Assembly: GCA_002840535.1 (NCBI GenBank)
Contig: PHBH01000034.1
Location: 81,452 to 145,451, forward strand
Reading direction: 5' to 3'
Source of the DNA: Deltaproteobacteria bacterium HGW-Deltaproteobacteria-15
Lineage (GTDB): Bacteria; Desulfobacterota; DSM-4660; Desulfatiglandales; HGW-15
Length of the DNA stretch: 64,000 nt
Below are positions 50,057 through 58,549 of this stretch, one piece after another (position 1 is the stretch's first letter; each line of letters starts with the position of its first letter). The translations under genes were made by a program, and so were the position numbers. The notes beneath the pieces were generated by a model. That model did no database searches and was not told the origin of the DNA. It was given only the letters and a program-made list of their open reading frames with translations.

Positions 50057-52285
50057 GTGAAATATTTTCTAAGCATACTTCTGGTTTGCGGTGCCTTTGT
50101 AGCCAGTTTTGGTGAAGACATATACCTTTCCATGTGGCCTCCCAAACCGGGAGAGATGAGCTATTTGACCCACCGCTCGCGGCGTCCATTCGGATTCGAT
50201 CAGGAAAAGGCATTTGGCAGCAAGCGAGAGGTTGCCGTATCTCAGTACACGCCTTTATACAACTCCATTCTGGAGGGGACTGAGTCAAGCAAGAAGAAGA
50301 TGCGGGAGCTGATTCAAAAGGTCACCGCATTGCAGTCTCAGGCACAACGGGACGGAAACGAATTCGACAAGTATCTTCGAAAGCAATTTGGAATCGATGT
50401 CGGCTCGGAGTCGGCAAGCGCTCTCTTGCAGTATCCCAACCTGGTGAACCTCTTAAATGCCGTTATAGCGATAGAGGATTCCATCCTGCAGGGGAGGATC
50501 GTGGAGGATCCGAAGCCTCTCAAGGGAAAAAGAACCATTGAGATCCTTTTTCCGAAACCCCTCGGCACTGTCGCATTCCCGGCCACAGAAGTAGTCACTC
50601 TGGATCAGGCCAGGGAGACGCTGCAGAGTAAGATCTCCCAGGTCTTCTGGCAGGTTGAAAAGGGGATTCTCGATCCGGTCGTCCGCATAGCTCTGGCAAC
50701 CATGACTTCGAATCTGAAGTACGACCAGGTGGAGAATGACAGGAGGATCGAGGAGATTCTCCGAAGGTATCCATCCAAGACCATCCACTACAATTCCGGT
50801 GATGTTTTGGTCCCCTTTCGAAAAGTCCTGAACGAGGAGGATGTGCTCCTGCTTTCCGCTCATCAGGAAACGGGAAAGGAAGGGGCTTCGAACGGCAGCG
50901 TCCTCTGGATACTGTTCGCGATTCTCTTTTCCGTGGGGGCTTATGTCCTTCTCCTGAACAGGACCTTTCCCTCCCTCCATAACGGCAGGACTCCCTTTCT
51001 GCTTTATCTGTCAGTGCTGGTGCTTGCAATAGTCGTTCTGGATCTGTTCCTCCTCCTCACCTCCTTTCCGGTCCACGCCTTGCCGGTAGCATTTGTTCCT
51101 TTGCTGCTGGGTATGCTTTATCACGAGAAGATGGCCATTATCCTGAGTACGCTGTTAAGCGTCCTCCTGGTAAGCTTTTTCGCCGGGCGCAGCCTTCAAT
51201 TCATGCTCTTTTTCGGCTTCGGAGCAATAATGGCAGTTCTGGTCACCCCTGTCATCAGGAAGCGCTCCCAGCTCGTGCTTCCATCCCTCCTCGTGGGGTG
51301 TACGAACGCAGTGGCCGTGTTCTTTGCATTGGTCGACGGAATGGGGAATACGGAATGGGTGCAGGTCGCAAGCACTGCCGGTGTAAACACCCATGCGGTG
51401 ATGGAAAAGACGAATATTGTTTTTCAGATGGGATGGGCGTTTGCCGGGGGGATCGCTTCAGGTCCGCTGGCCCTCCTGTTCCTGCCTTTCATGGAGCGTG
51501 TGTGGAACACCGCATCCAACTTCAAGCTTTTCAAGTATACGGATCTCGATCATCCTCTTCTCAAGGATCTCCTCACAAAAACGCCGGGCACCTATCAGCA
51601 TACTATGACGGTAGCGCATCTTGCCCAGAGCGCAAGCGAATCGGTAGGAGCGGATTCGCTTCTTGTCCGTGTGGGCGCTTACTATCATGATGTGGGGAAA
51701 ACCACCGACCCCAACCACTTTGTGGAAAACCAATTCGGGGGGCCCAATCTCCACCAGGGGCTTTCTCCGCAGGAAAGTGCGGAGATCATCACCAATCATG
51801 TCGAGAATGGGCTGAAGCTGGCCAGGGAAGCGGGGTTGCCGGAAGTGGTTCAGGATTTCATCTCGCAACATCACGGCACGCAGCTTCTTGAATTCTTCCA
51901 CGACAAGGCGCGCAACTCCAGCGGAAACGAACAGGTCCCGGAAGGGAGTTTTCGCTATCGAGGCCCGAAGCCCCAGAGGGTGGAAACAGCCGTCCTTATG
52001 ATTGCAGATGCCGTAGAGGCAGCTTCGAGGACCTTGCATGAAAAGACGCGTGAGAAGATCGAGTCCATGGTCCGCCATATCATAGAGGTGCGAATTGCCG
52101 ACGGTCAGTTTGAAGAATGCAACCTCTCCACCCGAGACATCGCAAAGATACGAGAAGCCTTGATCGACTCCCTTGCCGCATCATTTCACACCCGTGTGGA
52201 GTACCCGTGGCAGAAAGAGGAGGAAAAGAACGAAAAGGAAAACCCTCCCTCCAAAACCATCCCATTTAAAATCTCCTCAGTGTAG
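50057..52285 (+). CDS. PgpH-like 7TM-HD phosphodiesterase (probable cyclic di-AMP hydrolase)
   Basis: This 742-residue inner-membrane protein has one N-terminal membrane segment, a large extracytoplasmic 7TMR-HDED region (about residues 30-285), seven membrane segments (about 285-480) and a C-terminal cytoplasmic HD domain with HTMTVAHLAQ, YYHDVGK, TNHVENGLKLAREAGLP and QHHGT. This architecture is that of PgpH, which degrades cyclic di-AMP in Firmicutes; Desulfobacterota also carry it. A GTG start is used because an in-frame stop lies 10 bases upstream. It has no clear Shine-Dalgarno. Confidence 0.85.
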   Translation: MKYFLSILLVCGAFVASFGEDIYLSMWPPKPGEMSYLTHRSRRPFGFDQEKAFGSKREVAVSQYTPLYNSILEGTESSKKKMRELIQKVTALQSQAQRDGNEFDKYLRKQFGIDVGSESASALLQYPNLVNLLNAVIAIEDSILQGRIVEDPKPLKGKRTIEILFPKPLGTVAFPATEVVTLDQARETLQSKISQVFWQVEKGILDPVVRIALATMTSNLKYDQVENDRRIEEILRRYPSKTIHYNSGDVLVPFRKVLNEEDVLLLSAHQETGKEGASNGSVLWILFAILFSVGAYVLLLNRTFPSLHNGRTPFLLYLSVLVLAIVVLDLFLLLTSFPVHALPVAFVPLLLGMLYHEKMAIILSTLLSVLLVSFFAGRSLQFMLFFGFGAIMAVLVTPVIRKRSQLVLPSLLVGCTNAVAVFFALVDGMGNTEWVQVASTAGVNTHAVMEKTNIVFQMGWAFAGGIASGPLALLFLPFMERVWNTASNFKLFKYTDLDHPLLKDLLTKTPGTYQHTMTVAHLAQSASESVGADSLLVRVGAYYHDVGKTTDPNHFVENQFGGPNLHQGLSPQESAEIITNHVENGLKLAREAGLPEVVQDFISQHHGTQLLEFFHDKARNSSGNEQVPEGSFRYRGPKPQRVETAVLMIADAVEAASRTLHEKTREKIESMVRHIIEVRIADGQFEECNLSTRDIAKIREALIDSLAASFHTRVEYPWQKEEEKNEKENPPSKTIPFKISSV

Positions 52286-52312
52286 CCGTACTCATAAGAC
52301 CATCAGCAACAA

Positions 52313-52492
52313 GTCCTCTTGAGGTCGAAGCTCCCTGCAGCTTGTTGTAGCGAAGCGGAAGATGGGGACCCGATTGCGGGGTGTCCGTGGTCCCTGACGG
52401 ACAAGATGGGGAACCGCCCGAAGGGTGGGGTGTTCGAGCGTAGCGAAGAAAAATCCCGTTAGCGGGGCTGCGGGGAGCTTCAATTCGAGCAG
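52313..52492. repeat. CTCCCTGCAG element carrying an inserted hairpin module
   Basis: CCTCTTGAGGTCGAAGCTCC (52315 on) and GGGGCTGCGGGGAGCTTCAA (ending 52484) are the two arms; the loop, 4 bases at 11883, is here over 100 bases. The interior contains CGCCCGAAGGGTGGGGTGTT and CGAGCGTAGCGAAGAAAAAT, which match in reverse the interior of 24451-24500. The gap to 52597 has no gene. Confidence 0.78.
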
Positions 52493-52597
52493 ATGAGATT
52501 ACTCCCTGCAAGGAATACAAGTTTACCCTTATTCCTACCAGAGCTACCTCCCTCTAAACTAAGTCGTAGTACGGAGAAGAAATCACGGAGGAACATC

Positions 52598-52969
52598 ATG
52601 CGAAAAAGAAGACTCACCATCATCTGTCTTGCCCTGATCCTTTCCGCTCCATTGCTCTGGGGAGGGTGTGCAACACCCAGGCCGGCTACGGCAGAAATGT
52701 CCAGGGCGGATGCCGCTATTGAGCGCGCGCGAGAAAGCGGCGCCGTTGCCCATGCGCCTCTTGATTTGAGGATCGCAGAGGAAAAACTGCAAAGAGCAAA
52801 TGCGGAGACAAGGGACGGCAACATCGAAAAAGCGCGCGCCCTGGCGGTGGAAGCCGAACTGGACGCCAGGGTCGCGGAAGAGAAGACTCGCGCGGAGATG
52901 GCGTCTCAAAATGCAAAGAGGATGCAGGAAAGCCTGACCGAACTGCGCCGGCAGATAGAACAAAGATGA
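52598..52969 (+). CDS. DUF4398-type lipoprotein
   Basis: This 123-residue protein has a lipoprotein signal (MRKRRLTIICLALILSAP, then GGC at residues 22-24 as the lipid-modified Cys) and an all-helical body rich in Ala, Glu and Arg (ADAAIERARESGAVAHAPLDL). The DUF4398 pattern covers residues about 30-120. CGGAGGAA precedes the ATG. It is followed after 31 bases by a larger lipoprotein that starts with the same domain and ends in OmpA, so the two likely act together in the envelope. Confidence 0.82.
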   Translation: MRKRRLTIICLALILSAPLLWGGCATPRPATAEMSRADAAIERARESGAVAHAPLDLRIAEEKLQRANAETRDGNIEKARALAVEAELDARVAEEKTRAEMASQNAKRMQESLTELRRQIEQR

Positions 52970-53000
52970 CCAAAGAACCTGGAGAAAGGAGCAGAAGACC

Positions 53001-53897
53001 ATGGCAGGAATCACATTCAGGAAAGTCTATCACGTCCTGGCCGGCAGTTTGGTGGTTGCGTTGATCGGTGGTTGCGCAACTGCACCTGACAGGACCGATC
53101 CGGCAGTGGAGAATGCGAGGAGGGCCTACTCGGCGGCGGCAGAGAGACCTCATGTGAAGGAATACGCCCCAATACCCCTCCGGGAAGCTTATCTGAACCT
53201 GAGAAGGGCAGAGGAGGCGGAATCGGCCGAAGCGCGCAACCATTTTGCCTACCTCGCAGAAAGGCAAGCCGGGCTGGCATTGGCAATGACGCATAGGAGG
53301 ATAGCTGAGGACGAGATGGCGCAGGCGGCAGAGGAGAGGGATTCGCTGGTCCTTCGATCGCAGCGCCAAAGAACACAAGAGGCGGAGATGGAGGCGGAGA
53401 GGCTCCGCCGCGAGAGGGAGCTCGCAAGACAACAGACCGAGAGATTTCGCTGGGAATCGGAACGTGAAACGCAAAGACTCCGCGAGCAGCTGGCCGAGTT
53501 GGAGGCCAGAGAAACCGATCGGGGGCTGGTCCTGACCCTGGACAACTTCCTGTTCGAAACGAACCGCGCCCATCTGAAGGCCGGGGCTTTTCGGAGCCTT
53601 GAGAAGCTCAGCGATTTTCTCAAACAAAACCCGGGCCGCAACATCATGATCGAAGGCCACACCGACAGTACCGGAAGCGCGGAATACAATCTCGCCCTTT
53701 CACGCCGAAGGGCGGAGGCGGTAGCTCAGGCGTTGAGGTCCCAGGGGATCGACTCTGACCGCATTGTTACCCGTGGGTACGGGCAGGAATACCCTGTGGC
53801 CTCCAATGACACTCCCTCAGGAAGGCTGCAGAATCGACGGGTGGAGGTCATCATCGAGAACGCAACCGAGACCAGGGCGGGAACCGCCCGACAATAG
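53001..53897 (+). CDS. OmpA-family lipoprotein with N-terminal DUF4398 helical domain
   Basis: This 298-residue protein has a lipobox ALIGGC (Cys25), a DUF4398-like helical region and a long charged coiled coil (about residues 60-170, rich in EAERLRRERELARQQ). The C-terminal OmpA peptidoglycan-binding domain has IEGHTDSTGSAEYNLALS and QNRRVEVII. It probably tethers the outer membrane to the wall. It lies in a row with the small lipoprotein upstream and a glycosyltransferase downstream. Confidence 0.88.
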   Translation: MAGITFRKVYHVLAGSLVVALIGGCATAPDRTDPAVENARRAYSAAAERPHVKEYAPIPLREAYLNLRRAEEAESAEARNHFAYLAERQAGLALAMTHRRIAEDEMAQAAEERDSLVLRSQRQRTQEAEMEAERLRRERELARQQTERFRWESERETQRLREQLAELEARETDRGLVLTLDNFLFETNRAHLKAGAFRSLEKLSDFLKQNPGRNIMIEGHTDSTGSAEYNLALSRRRAEAVAQALRSQGIDSDRIVTRGYGQEYPVASNDTPSGRLQNRRVEVIIENATETRAGTARQ

Positions 53898-53978
53898 AAG
53901 AGCCGTGCGATCAGTTGATCCGTCCAGGTGGAGGAGTCATGGGAAAGGGAAAGAGCTGAAGCGGACAAGGGAGTCGCC

Positions 53979-55343
53979 ATGTCTGATTTTTCACAGAATC
54001 GAACACGGATCACCACTTTTCATATTCTGGAACAAGACAGGAAGCACCTCAGAAATCAACTGAGGCTCTTCTCGAAATGGAAAAAGACCGTTCTGATTAT
54101 TCCGCTTCTTGCAACCGAGTACACGGAACCGGAGAACCTTCCTGTCTTTGAGAACATCCTTAAGCAACTGTCGGACATCCGGTACCTGTCCAACATCATA
54201 TTCGGTCTGGACCGGGCTTCAAGTGAGGATGCCATGATGCTCAAATCCCTGATCGGGAAGCACGGCATCAGGCACTCCATTATTCAATGGAATGACGGCC
54301 CCGATTTTTCCTCCATATATGACAAACTCAACGAAGCGGGTTTTCAGGTTCAGGAACCCGGCAAAGGCAAGAACATGTTCCTGAGCTTCGGCATTGCCAT
54401 TGCCCTGGGCGCCGAGGCCATTGCGCTGCTGGATGCGGATATTCGAACGTTCAACCGTGCCCAGCTCGAGAGGCTCCTCTATCCGGTGGTGGCCTTGAAT
54501 TACGATTTTGCCAAGGCTTACTATGCCCGGCTGAAGGAGCGGGAACTCTACGGCAGGGTGAAACGGCTGCTCCTGGACCCGCTTCTCCTTTCCCTCAAGC
54601 GAAAATTCACCGAGAGCAAGGATGAGAAAATGCTGCGCCTGATCGATTTCCTGCTGGGGTTCAACTATCAGCTTTCCGGAGAAGTGGCGTTCAGAGTGGA
54701 TCTCCTCAAGAGGATGCGGTTTGCAACAAACTGGGGCGTGGAGATCTTCACACTGATCGAAGCATATCGAAAGGCGTCCACTCCGGCCCAGGTCATGATT
54801 TCGGAAGGTCATTTTGACCACAAGCACCAGGAGGTTTCCGAACAGGACAGCACCAGGGGGCTCAACCGCATGGCTGTGGATGTCGTTACCACGCTCATGA
54901 ATGCGCTCGTCATCGAGGAGGGGCTTGAGATATCGGATACGTTCTTCCGCGACCTGGCCATCACTTACCGAGCAGTCGCGGAGGAATTGATCAAAAAGTA
55001 CTCGGACGATGCCTCTTTCAGCAATCTGAAATACGACCGGGACGCGGAAGAAAGCATGGTCAGAAATGTCTTTCAGCACTCCATTCTTTACGCAGGCGAC
55101 CTGCTCGCCTCCCCCTACAGGATGGTGGAAAACCTTTTACGATTCGTGCACTCCTATGATGAGTTCAAACCCTACATCGACAGAGGGCTGGTCGAGACCA
55201 TTCTATCGGTGGAGAAAAAGGGGAAGGAGAGTGTCTTCGAAACCCCCCAGACGGTTTCGTGGGAGAGGGTTTCGAACAAACTGCCCAAGATCTTTTACGA
55301 TCTGATCGAAGCCGTCGAAGCCGAGAAAAAGCGGTTCGAGTGA
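53979..55343 (+). CDS. Glycosyltransferase, glucosyl-3-phosphoglycerate / mannosylglycerate synthase-like
   Basis: This GT-A-fold protein of about 454 residues has IALGAEAIALLDADIRTFNR as the DxD-type metal and sugar-nucleotide site, QLSGEVAFRVDLLKRM as a second family block and GVEIFTLIEAY. The layout resembles GT81/GT78-type enzymes that glycosylate phosphoglycerate to form compatible solutes. The ATG at 53979 (MSDFSQNRTR) with AAGGGAG upstream is chosen over 53928. The nearby GT20 enzyme supports an osmolyte or stress role, but the acceptor is unproven. Confidence 0.72.
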   Translation: MSDFSQNRTRITTFHILEQDRKHLRNQLRLFSKWKKTVLIIPLLATEYTEPENLPVFENILKQLSDIRYLSNIIFGLDRASSEDAMMLKSLIGKHGIRHSIIQWNDGPDFSSIYDKLNEAGFQVQEPGKGKNMFLSFGIAIALGAEAIALLDADIRTFNRAQLERLLYPVVALNYDFAKAYYARLKERELYGRVKRLLLDPLLLSLKRKFTESKDEKMLRLIDFLLGFNYQLSGEVAFRVDLLKRMRFATNWGVEIFTLIEAYRKASTPAQVMISEGHFDHKHQEVSEQDSTRGLNRMAVDVVTTLMNALVIEEGLEISDTFFRDLAITYRAVAEELIKKYSDDASFSNLKYDRDAEESMVRNVFQHSILYAGDLLASPYRMVENLLRFVHSYDEFKPYIDRGLVETILSVEKKGKESVFETPQTVSWERVSNKLPKIFYDLIEAVEAEKKRFE

Positions 55344-55453
55344 TAGGCTCTCTGTTCACATCATTTTCGTGTTGCACGAAACCAGCCCTTCGGTTGCCGG
55401 TAGAGGAAACCCTGTAGATTCAGAGAAAAGCTTCGTCTGAGAGGTGCAAGAAT

Positions 55454-55489
55454 CCGAGCCCGTGGAGGATCCCCCTCACCCGGGCTCGG
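55454..55489. terminator. Possible shared terminator hairpin between convergent genes
   Basis: CCGAGCCCG (55454-55462) pairs with CGGGCTCGG (55481-55489) across an 18-base loop, between the glycosyltransferase and a leftward PRC-barrel gene. No T run follows on either side. Confidence 0.4.
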
Positions 55490-55536
55490 TCTTCACCATG
55501 CATATGGCCTCATATGCTTCGATGTATGCGGAATGT

Positions 55537-56571
55537 TTACTGCTGCTGATATCCCCCCTGTCTTCTTTGGTCCTGGGGCTGGGATCCACCCTGACTGCCT
55601 GCCATGGTGTTTTGTCGTCTTCCGAGGTCAGCGACAAACACCCTGCCCCCCTCGCTTACCTGGTACTCGGGCATCTGCTCAAGCTGTTCCTGCGTTCCTC
55701 TGTACAAGACGGTATAGGGACCCACATGGCTTAACTGAGTGTAGGGAATGACTACCTCCTGACCCCCGATTCCCAGGACGCCGCCCACTTCGATCACTGC
55801 ATGAGTAATCCTGGCGCTCGAAGGATCCACAACGAGATCTTCGATGCTGCCCAGGTTGTCGTTCCACTGGTTGTAGACCGGAGAGCCAAGAAAGAAATCA
55901 CCGGACATGCCACGGCTCATGCCTCTTGGCAGCTGCCCTTGCTGCCCCCTTTGGCTCTGCCTCATTCCAGCCCGGTCTTGCCGCGAGTCCTGATAATACC
56001 CTCTGCGCGGGGGCTGCTGTTGGTATCCCTGGTCCTGCGGGTAACCGCGATCCTGAAATCGCCCCTCAGGCGGCGGGTATGGGCCGGGTCCATAACCGGG
56101 ACCATAGCCCCTGCCCGGTCCGTAATAAGGCCTAGGCCCATAAGGGGCGCCGTAAGACCCCCATCCGGGACCGTAGTAGCCGCGGTACGACGGTCTAAAG
56201 GCCCAGAGATCCACCTCCGGCATATTTTCAAGTTCGTTCTCGGTGCCGTTAAAAACAGCATGTTCCTGGGCGCCGAATTGGATACGATCGGGGCGGACAG
56301 CCACCGTCTTTCCGCCAATTCCCAGGAATCCCTCATTGATGCTCAGCAAAAAGTGAGAGATCCTGCCCCGCCTGCTGAAGATCACATCCTCGATTTTTCC
56401 TATCTCTTCTCCTCCCCGGGTTCTCACATCTTTACCGAGCAGCCCTTCTTCGAGAGAGAGCGCCTGGACACTCCCACTCTGTCTGGAAGCCTGCGTTTGA
56501 GCGCTTGCCGGGAGAGCGAGCAAAAGGATCAGCGTGAACAATAAGAAACCCGTCATTCTCTTCTTTATCAT
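55537..56571 (-). CDS. Exported protein with two PRC-barrel domains and Gly-Tyr-Pro-rich linker
   Basis: This 344-residue protein has a signal peptide (residues 1-24, ending PASAQ). PRC-barrel 1 (about 40-120) contains LLGKDVRTRGGEEIGKIEDV and FLGIGGKTVAV. A low-complexity linker rich in G, Y and P (about 128-200) is followed by a Gln/Arg-rich part, then PRC-barrel 2 (about 215-310) with NQWNDNLGSIEDLVVDPSS. GAGGAGG precedes the ATG. PRC-barrels often mediate protein or RNA contacts; an envelope role is suggested only by the export signal and neighbours. Confidence 0.82.
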   Translation of the reverse strand: MIKKRMTGFLLFTLILLLALPASAQTQASRQSGSVQALSLEEGLLGKDVRTRGGEEIGKIEDVIFSRRGRISHFLLSINEGFLGIGGKTVAVRPDRIQFGAQEHAVFNGTENELENMPEVDLWAFRPSYRGYYGPGWGSYGAPYGPRPYYGPGRGYGPGYGPGPYPPPEGRFQDRGYPQDQGYQQQPPRRGYYQDSRQDRAGMRQSQRGQQGQLPRGMSRGMSGDFFLGSPVYNQWNDNLGSIEDLVVDPSSARITHAVIEVGGVLGIGGQEVVIPYTQLSHVGPYTVLYRGTQEQLEQMPEYQVSEGGRVFVADLGRRQNTMAGSQGGSQPQDQRRQGGYQQQ

Positions 56572-56945
56572 TGAAACACCTCCTCTATTAAATTACGTAC
56601 CCCCCATTGTAAGAATGTCGGCCTGCTGGAAAATGGGCGCAAACCTGTATTGCGCTCTCTTCCGATTAGAAAAATATCCGAACCGATGTCACGATCCTTT
56701 GTTGGACATCCGTCTGCTTCCCGCGAAACATGCCGTGACCCCTGCAGTAATTGCGATTCCCCAGGCAGCGCCCCTCCTCGTTCTCTGTTTCCCGCTCCGG
56801 CGGAACTGATTCCGGTGCCCGGCCTCAGGCCATGATCCGTCTCCGGCGGTCAGTTTGAAATAATCCTTGGGAACCTTTCCGGAATTTTTGCCACCGAATA
56901 TGAGGGAGGTCAGCCTGTAGGTAGTGATTGCATTACTATACAGAG
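56572..56945. other. Intergenic region between two PRC-barrel loci
   Basis: About 370 bases hold no supported gene or repeat. It separates the leftward PRC-barrel gene from a rightward decayed relative. Confidence 0.4.
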
Positions 56946-57333
56946 CCCTCAGCCCGCGGGTACTACGAAGAAGGTCAAGACGAGGTGCTTGTCAATGATC
57001 TGCTGAGCCTTGGTAAGGAAGTGATCGTACCGATCGTGCCAATGGACAGGATTCACCGCAGGGCAGAGCCGGAATGAGACAGCGCCAACAAGGCCGGCAG
57101 GCGCAGATGATGCAGGGACGCGTGAACAGGGGAATGTCCGGGGACTCTTCATTGGGGCGCAGGTGATCAATCAATGGAATGAAAACCTTGGCGAAGTCGA
57201 GGATCTTGTAACAAATCCTTCAACCGGCCGGGTCACCCACGCAGTGATCGAATCTTTCGGCTTGCCTCGTCGTATCGCTTTCCACCGCCTTTCGGTCCTC
57301 ATTTTCCGGCAAATCCTCAAAGAGCCCCTCTGA
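56946..57333 (+). pseudogene. Decayed PRC-barrel protein gene
   Basis: In one frame the + strand reads VLVNDLLSLGKEVIVPIVP then MDRIHRRAEPE and a stop near 57075. In the next frame (open 57022-57333) it reads RGLFIGAQVINQWNENLGEV, then EDLVTNPSTGRVTHAVIE, matching PRC-barrel 2 of the 55537 gene (GDFFLGSPVYNQWNDNLGS, then IEDLVVDPSS) closely. A frameshift separates the parts, and no start with a ribosome site is visible. It is therefore a remnant in opposite orientation to both intact paralogues. Confidence 0.65.
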
Positions 57334-57428
57334 CTGTCATTTCCGCATGCCGCCAGAGCGACTCGCGGTGGTTGGGCCGGCTGACGAAACCAGACAGCCG
57401 ATCCCGCGCAACTCCGGTGAACCTCGTA

Positions 57429-58211
57429 CTACCCGCCTTGAAAGCCGCTCTGATAATAACTGCGAACTTCAGGTTCCCACTGTTGCTGTTCTGAAATTTG
57501 GGCCTCGTCGAAACTCGGGGAACTCAGAAAGGCCTTTTTGTCCAAATCGGCCGACAGCCTCTTATCATCCTCGGGATTCGTACGGATGAACTGAGCCGGG
57601 ACCGGGTGCAACTTGTTCGACTCATCCTGGACGACAACGTACAGTGGCCTGTCCTTCTCTGAAGCAAAGAGATCTTTCATCTTGCCCAGTTCCTCACCGT
57701 TTTTCCCCACTACTGTCCGTTCCATGAATTCCCTGGCACGATCGGAGTCCATCTGGGCAAAAGGTATGTGCGGCTCTTTCCGGACGGTTTGCGCCGCTTG
57801 CTGCATGTCGCCCCTTCCGGCCCCTCCGGGTTCCCACTGGATCTCGGACCGGGACACGTCCGCCACTAACAGATCGACATTTGGCGTTGGCCTGATTTTG
57901 TCCCATGGTACTGCTATCCTCTCGCCGCCGATACCGAGAAATCCGCCGACGGAGAGAATTACGTACTCGATCTTTCCATCCCTGCCGATAACGAAATCTT
58001 TCGCAGTTCCGAGTTCCTCTCCATCATTGGATACAATCTTCTTGTCAAGAATGTCGGATGATTTCTGCGCCCAGCGAAGCCGGCCGGGTTGCGCGGTCTG
58101 TTGTTCTTGTATGCCCTGCTCCTGGGGGGATTGTTGCTGCTGGGCAACCGCATTCGAAGCCGGCAGAAAGCCCGCCAGCAATATGACAGACATCAATATT
58201 CGTTTCTTCAT
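57429..58211 (-). CDS. Exported PRC-barrel domain protein
   Basis: This 260-residue protein has a signal peptide (MKKRILMSVILLAGFLPASN, cleavage near VAQ), a Gln-rich stretch, PRC-barrel 1 (about 50-115, KKIVSNDGEELGTAKDFVIG, FLGIGGERIAVPWDKI) and a second PRC-like part (about 160-225, VVGKNGEELGKMKDLFA). The ATG at 58211 with AAGGGAA upstream is preferred over 58229. It is a paralogue of the 55537 gene, with a shorter linker. Confidence 0.82.
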   Translation of the reverse strand: MKKRILMSVILLAGFLPASNAVAQQQQSPQEQGIQEQQTAQPGRLRWAQKSSDILDKKIVSNDGEELGTAKDFVIGRDGKIEYVILSVGGFLGIGGERIAVPWDKIRPTPNVDLLVADVSRSEIQWEPGGAGRGDMQQAAQTVRKEPHIPFAQMDSDRAREFMERTVVGKNGEELGKMKDLFASEKDRPLYVVVQDESNKLHPVPAQFIRTNPEDDKRLSADLDKKAFLSSPSFDEAQISEQQQWEPEVRSYYQSGFQGG

Positions 58212-58549
58212 TGCCGAATTCCCTTTCATGTTTTTACAATCAACTTAAAGCTCATTGGATCTATGGCAATGGAGGTGTTACTGAAAAGATTAGATAGAAA
58301 CCACTTATGATCCAGCGTCGGGGGGTGAACGAGAAGAAAATCCCCATAATCTGTGGACCGGATCATCCTCCCGGCCTCTGACCCAAGCATTATACTTCCT
58401 CAACATGGATCTTCCCCATTCCTCTCTTTGGAATACAGGAAAGATCTACCTCTCATTTGGCACTTCATACGCAATAATGACCCATCTCCCCTCGAAGAGG
58501 AGCGAAAGACCAACAAACTGCGACATCTGTTCAGAGAAAGGAGGAACCA
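58212..58549. other. Divergent intergenic region, PRC-barrel / diheme cytochrome
   Basis: These 338 bases contain no gene or dispersed repeat. TGGCAC at 58458-58463 has a GC dinucleotide at sigma-54 spacing, but the -12 box is ACGCA, so it is only a weak candidate for the cytochrome gene. Confidence 0.35.

Noticed and set aside
58458..58473. Second sigma-54-like site before the diheme cytochrome gene
   Set aside because: The -24 box is perfect, but the -12 box reads ACGCA instead of TTGCA; too weak to list as a promoter.
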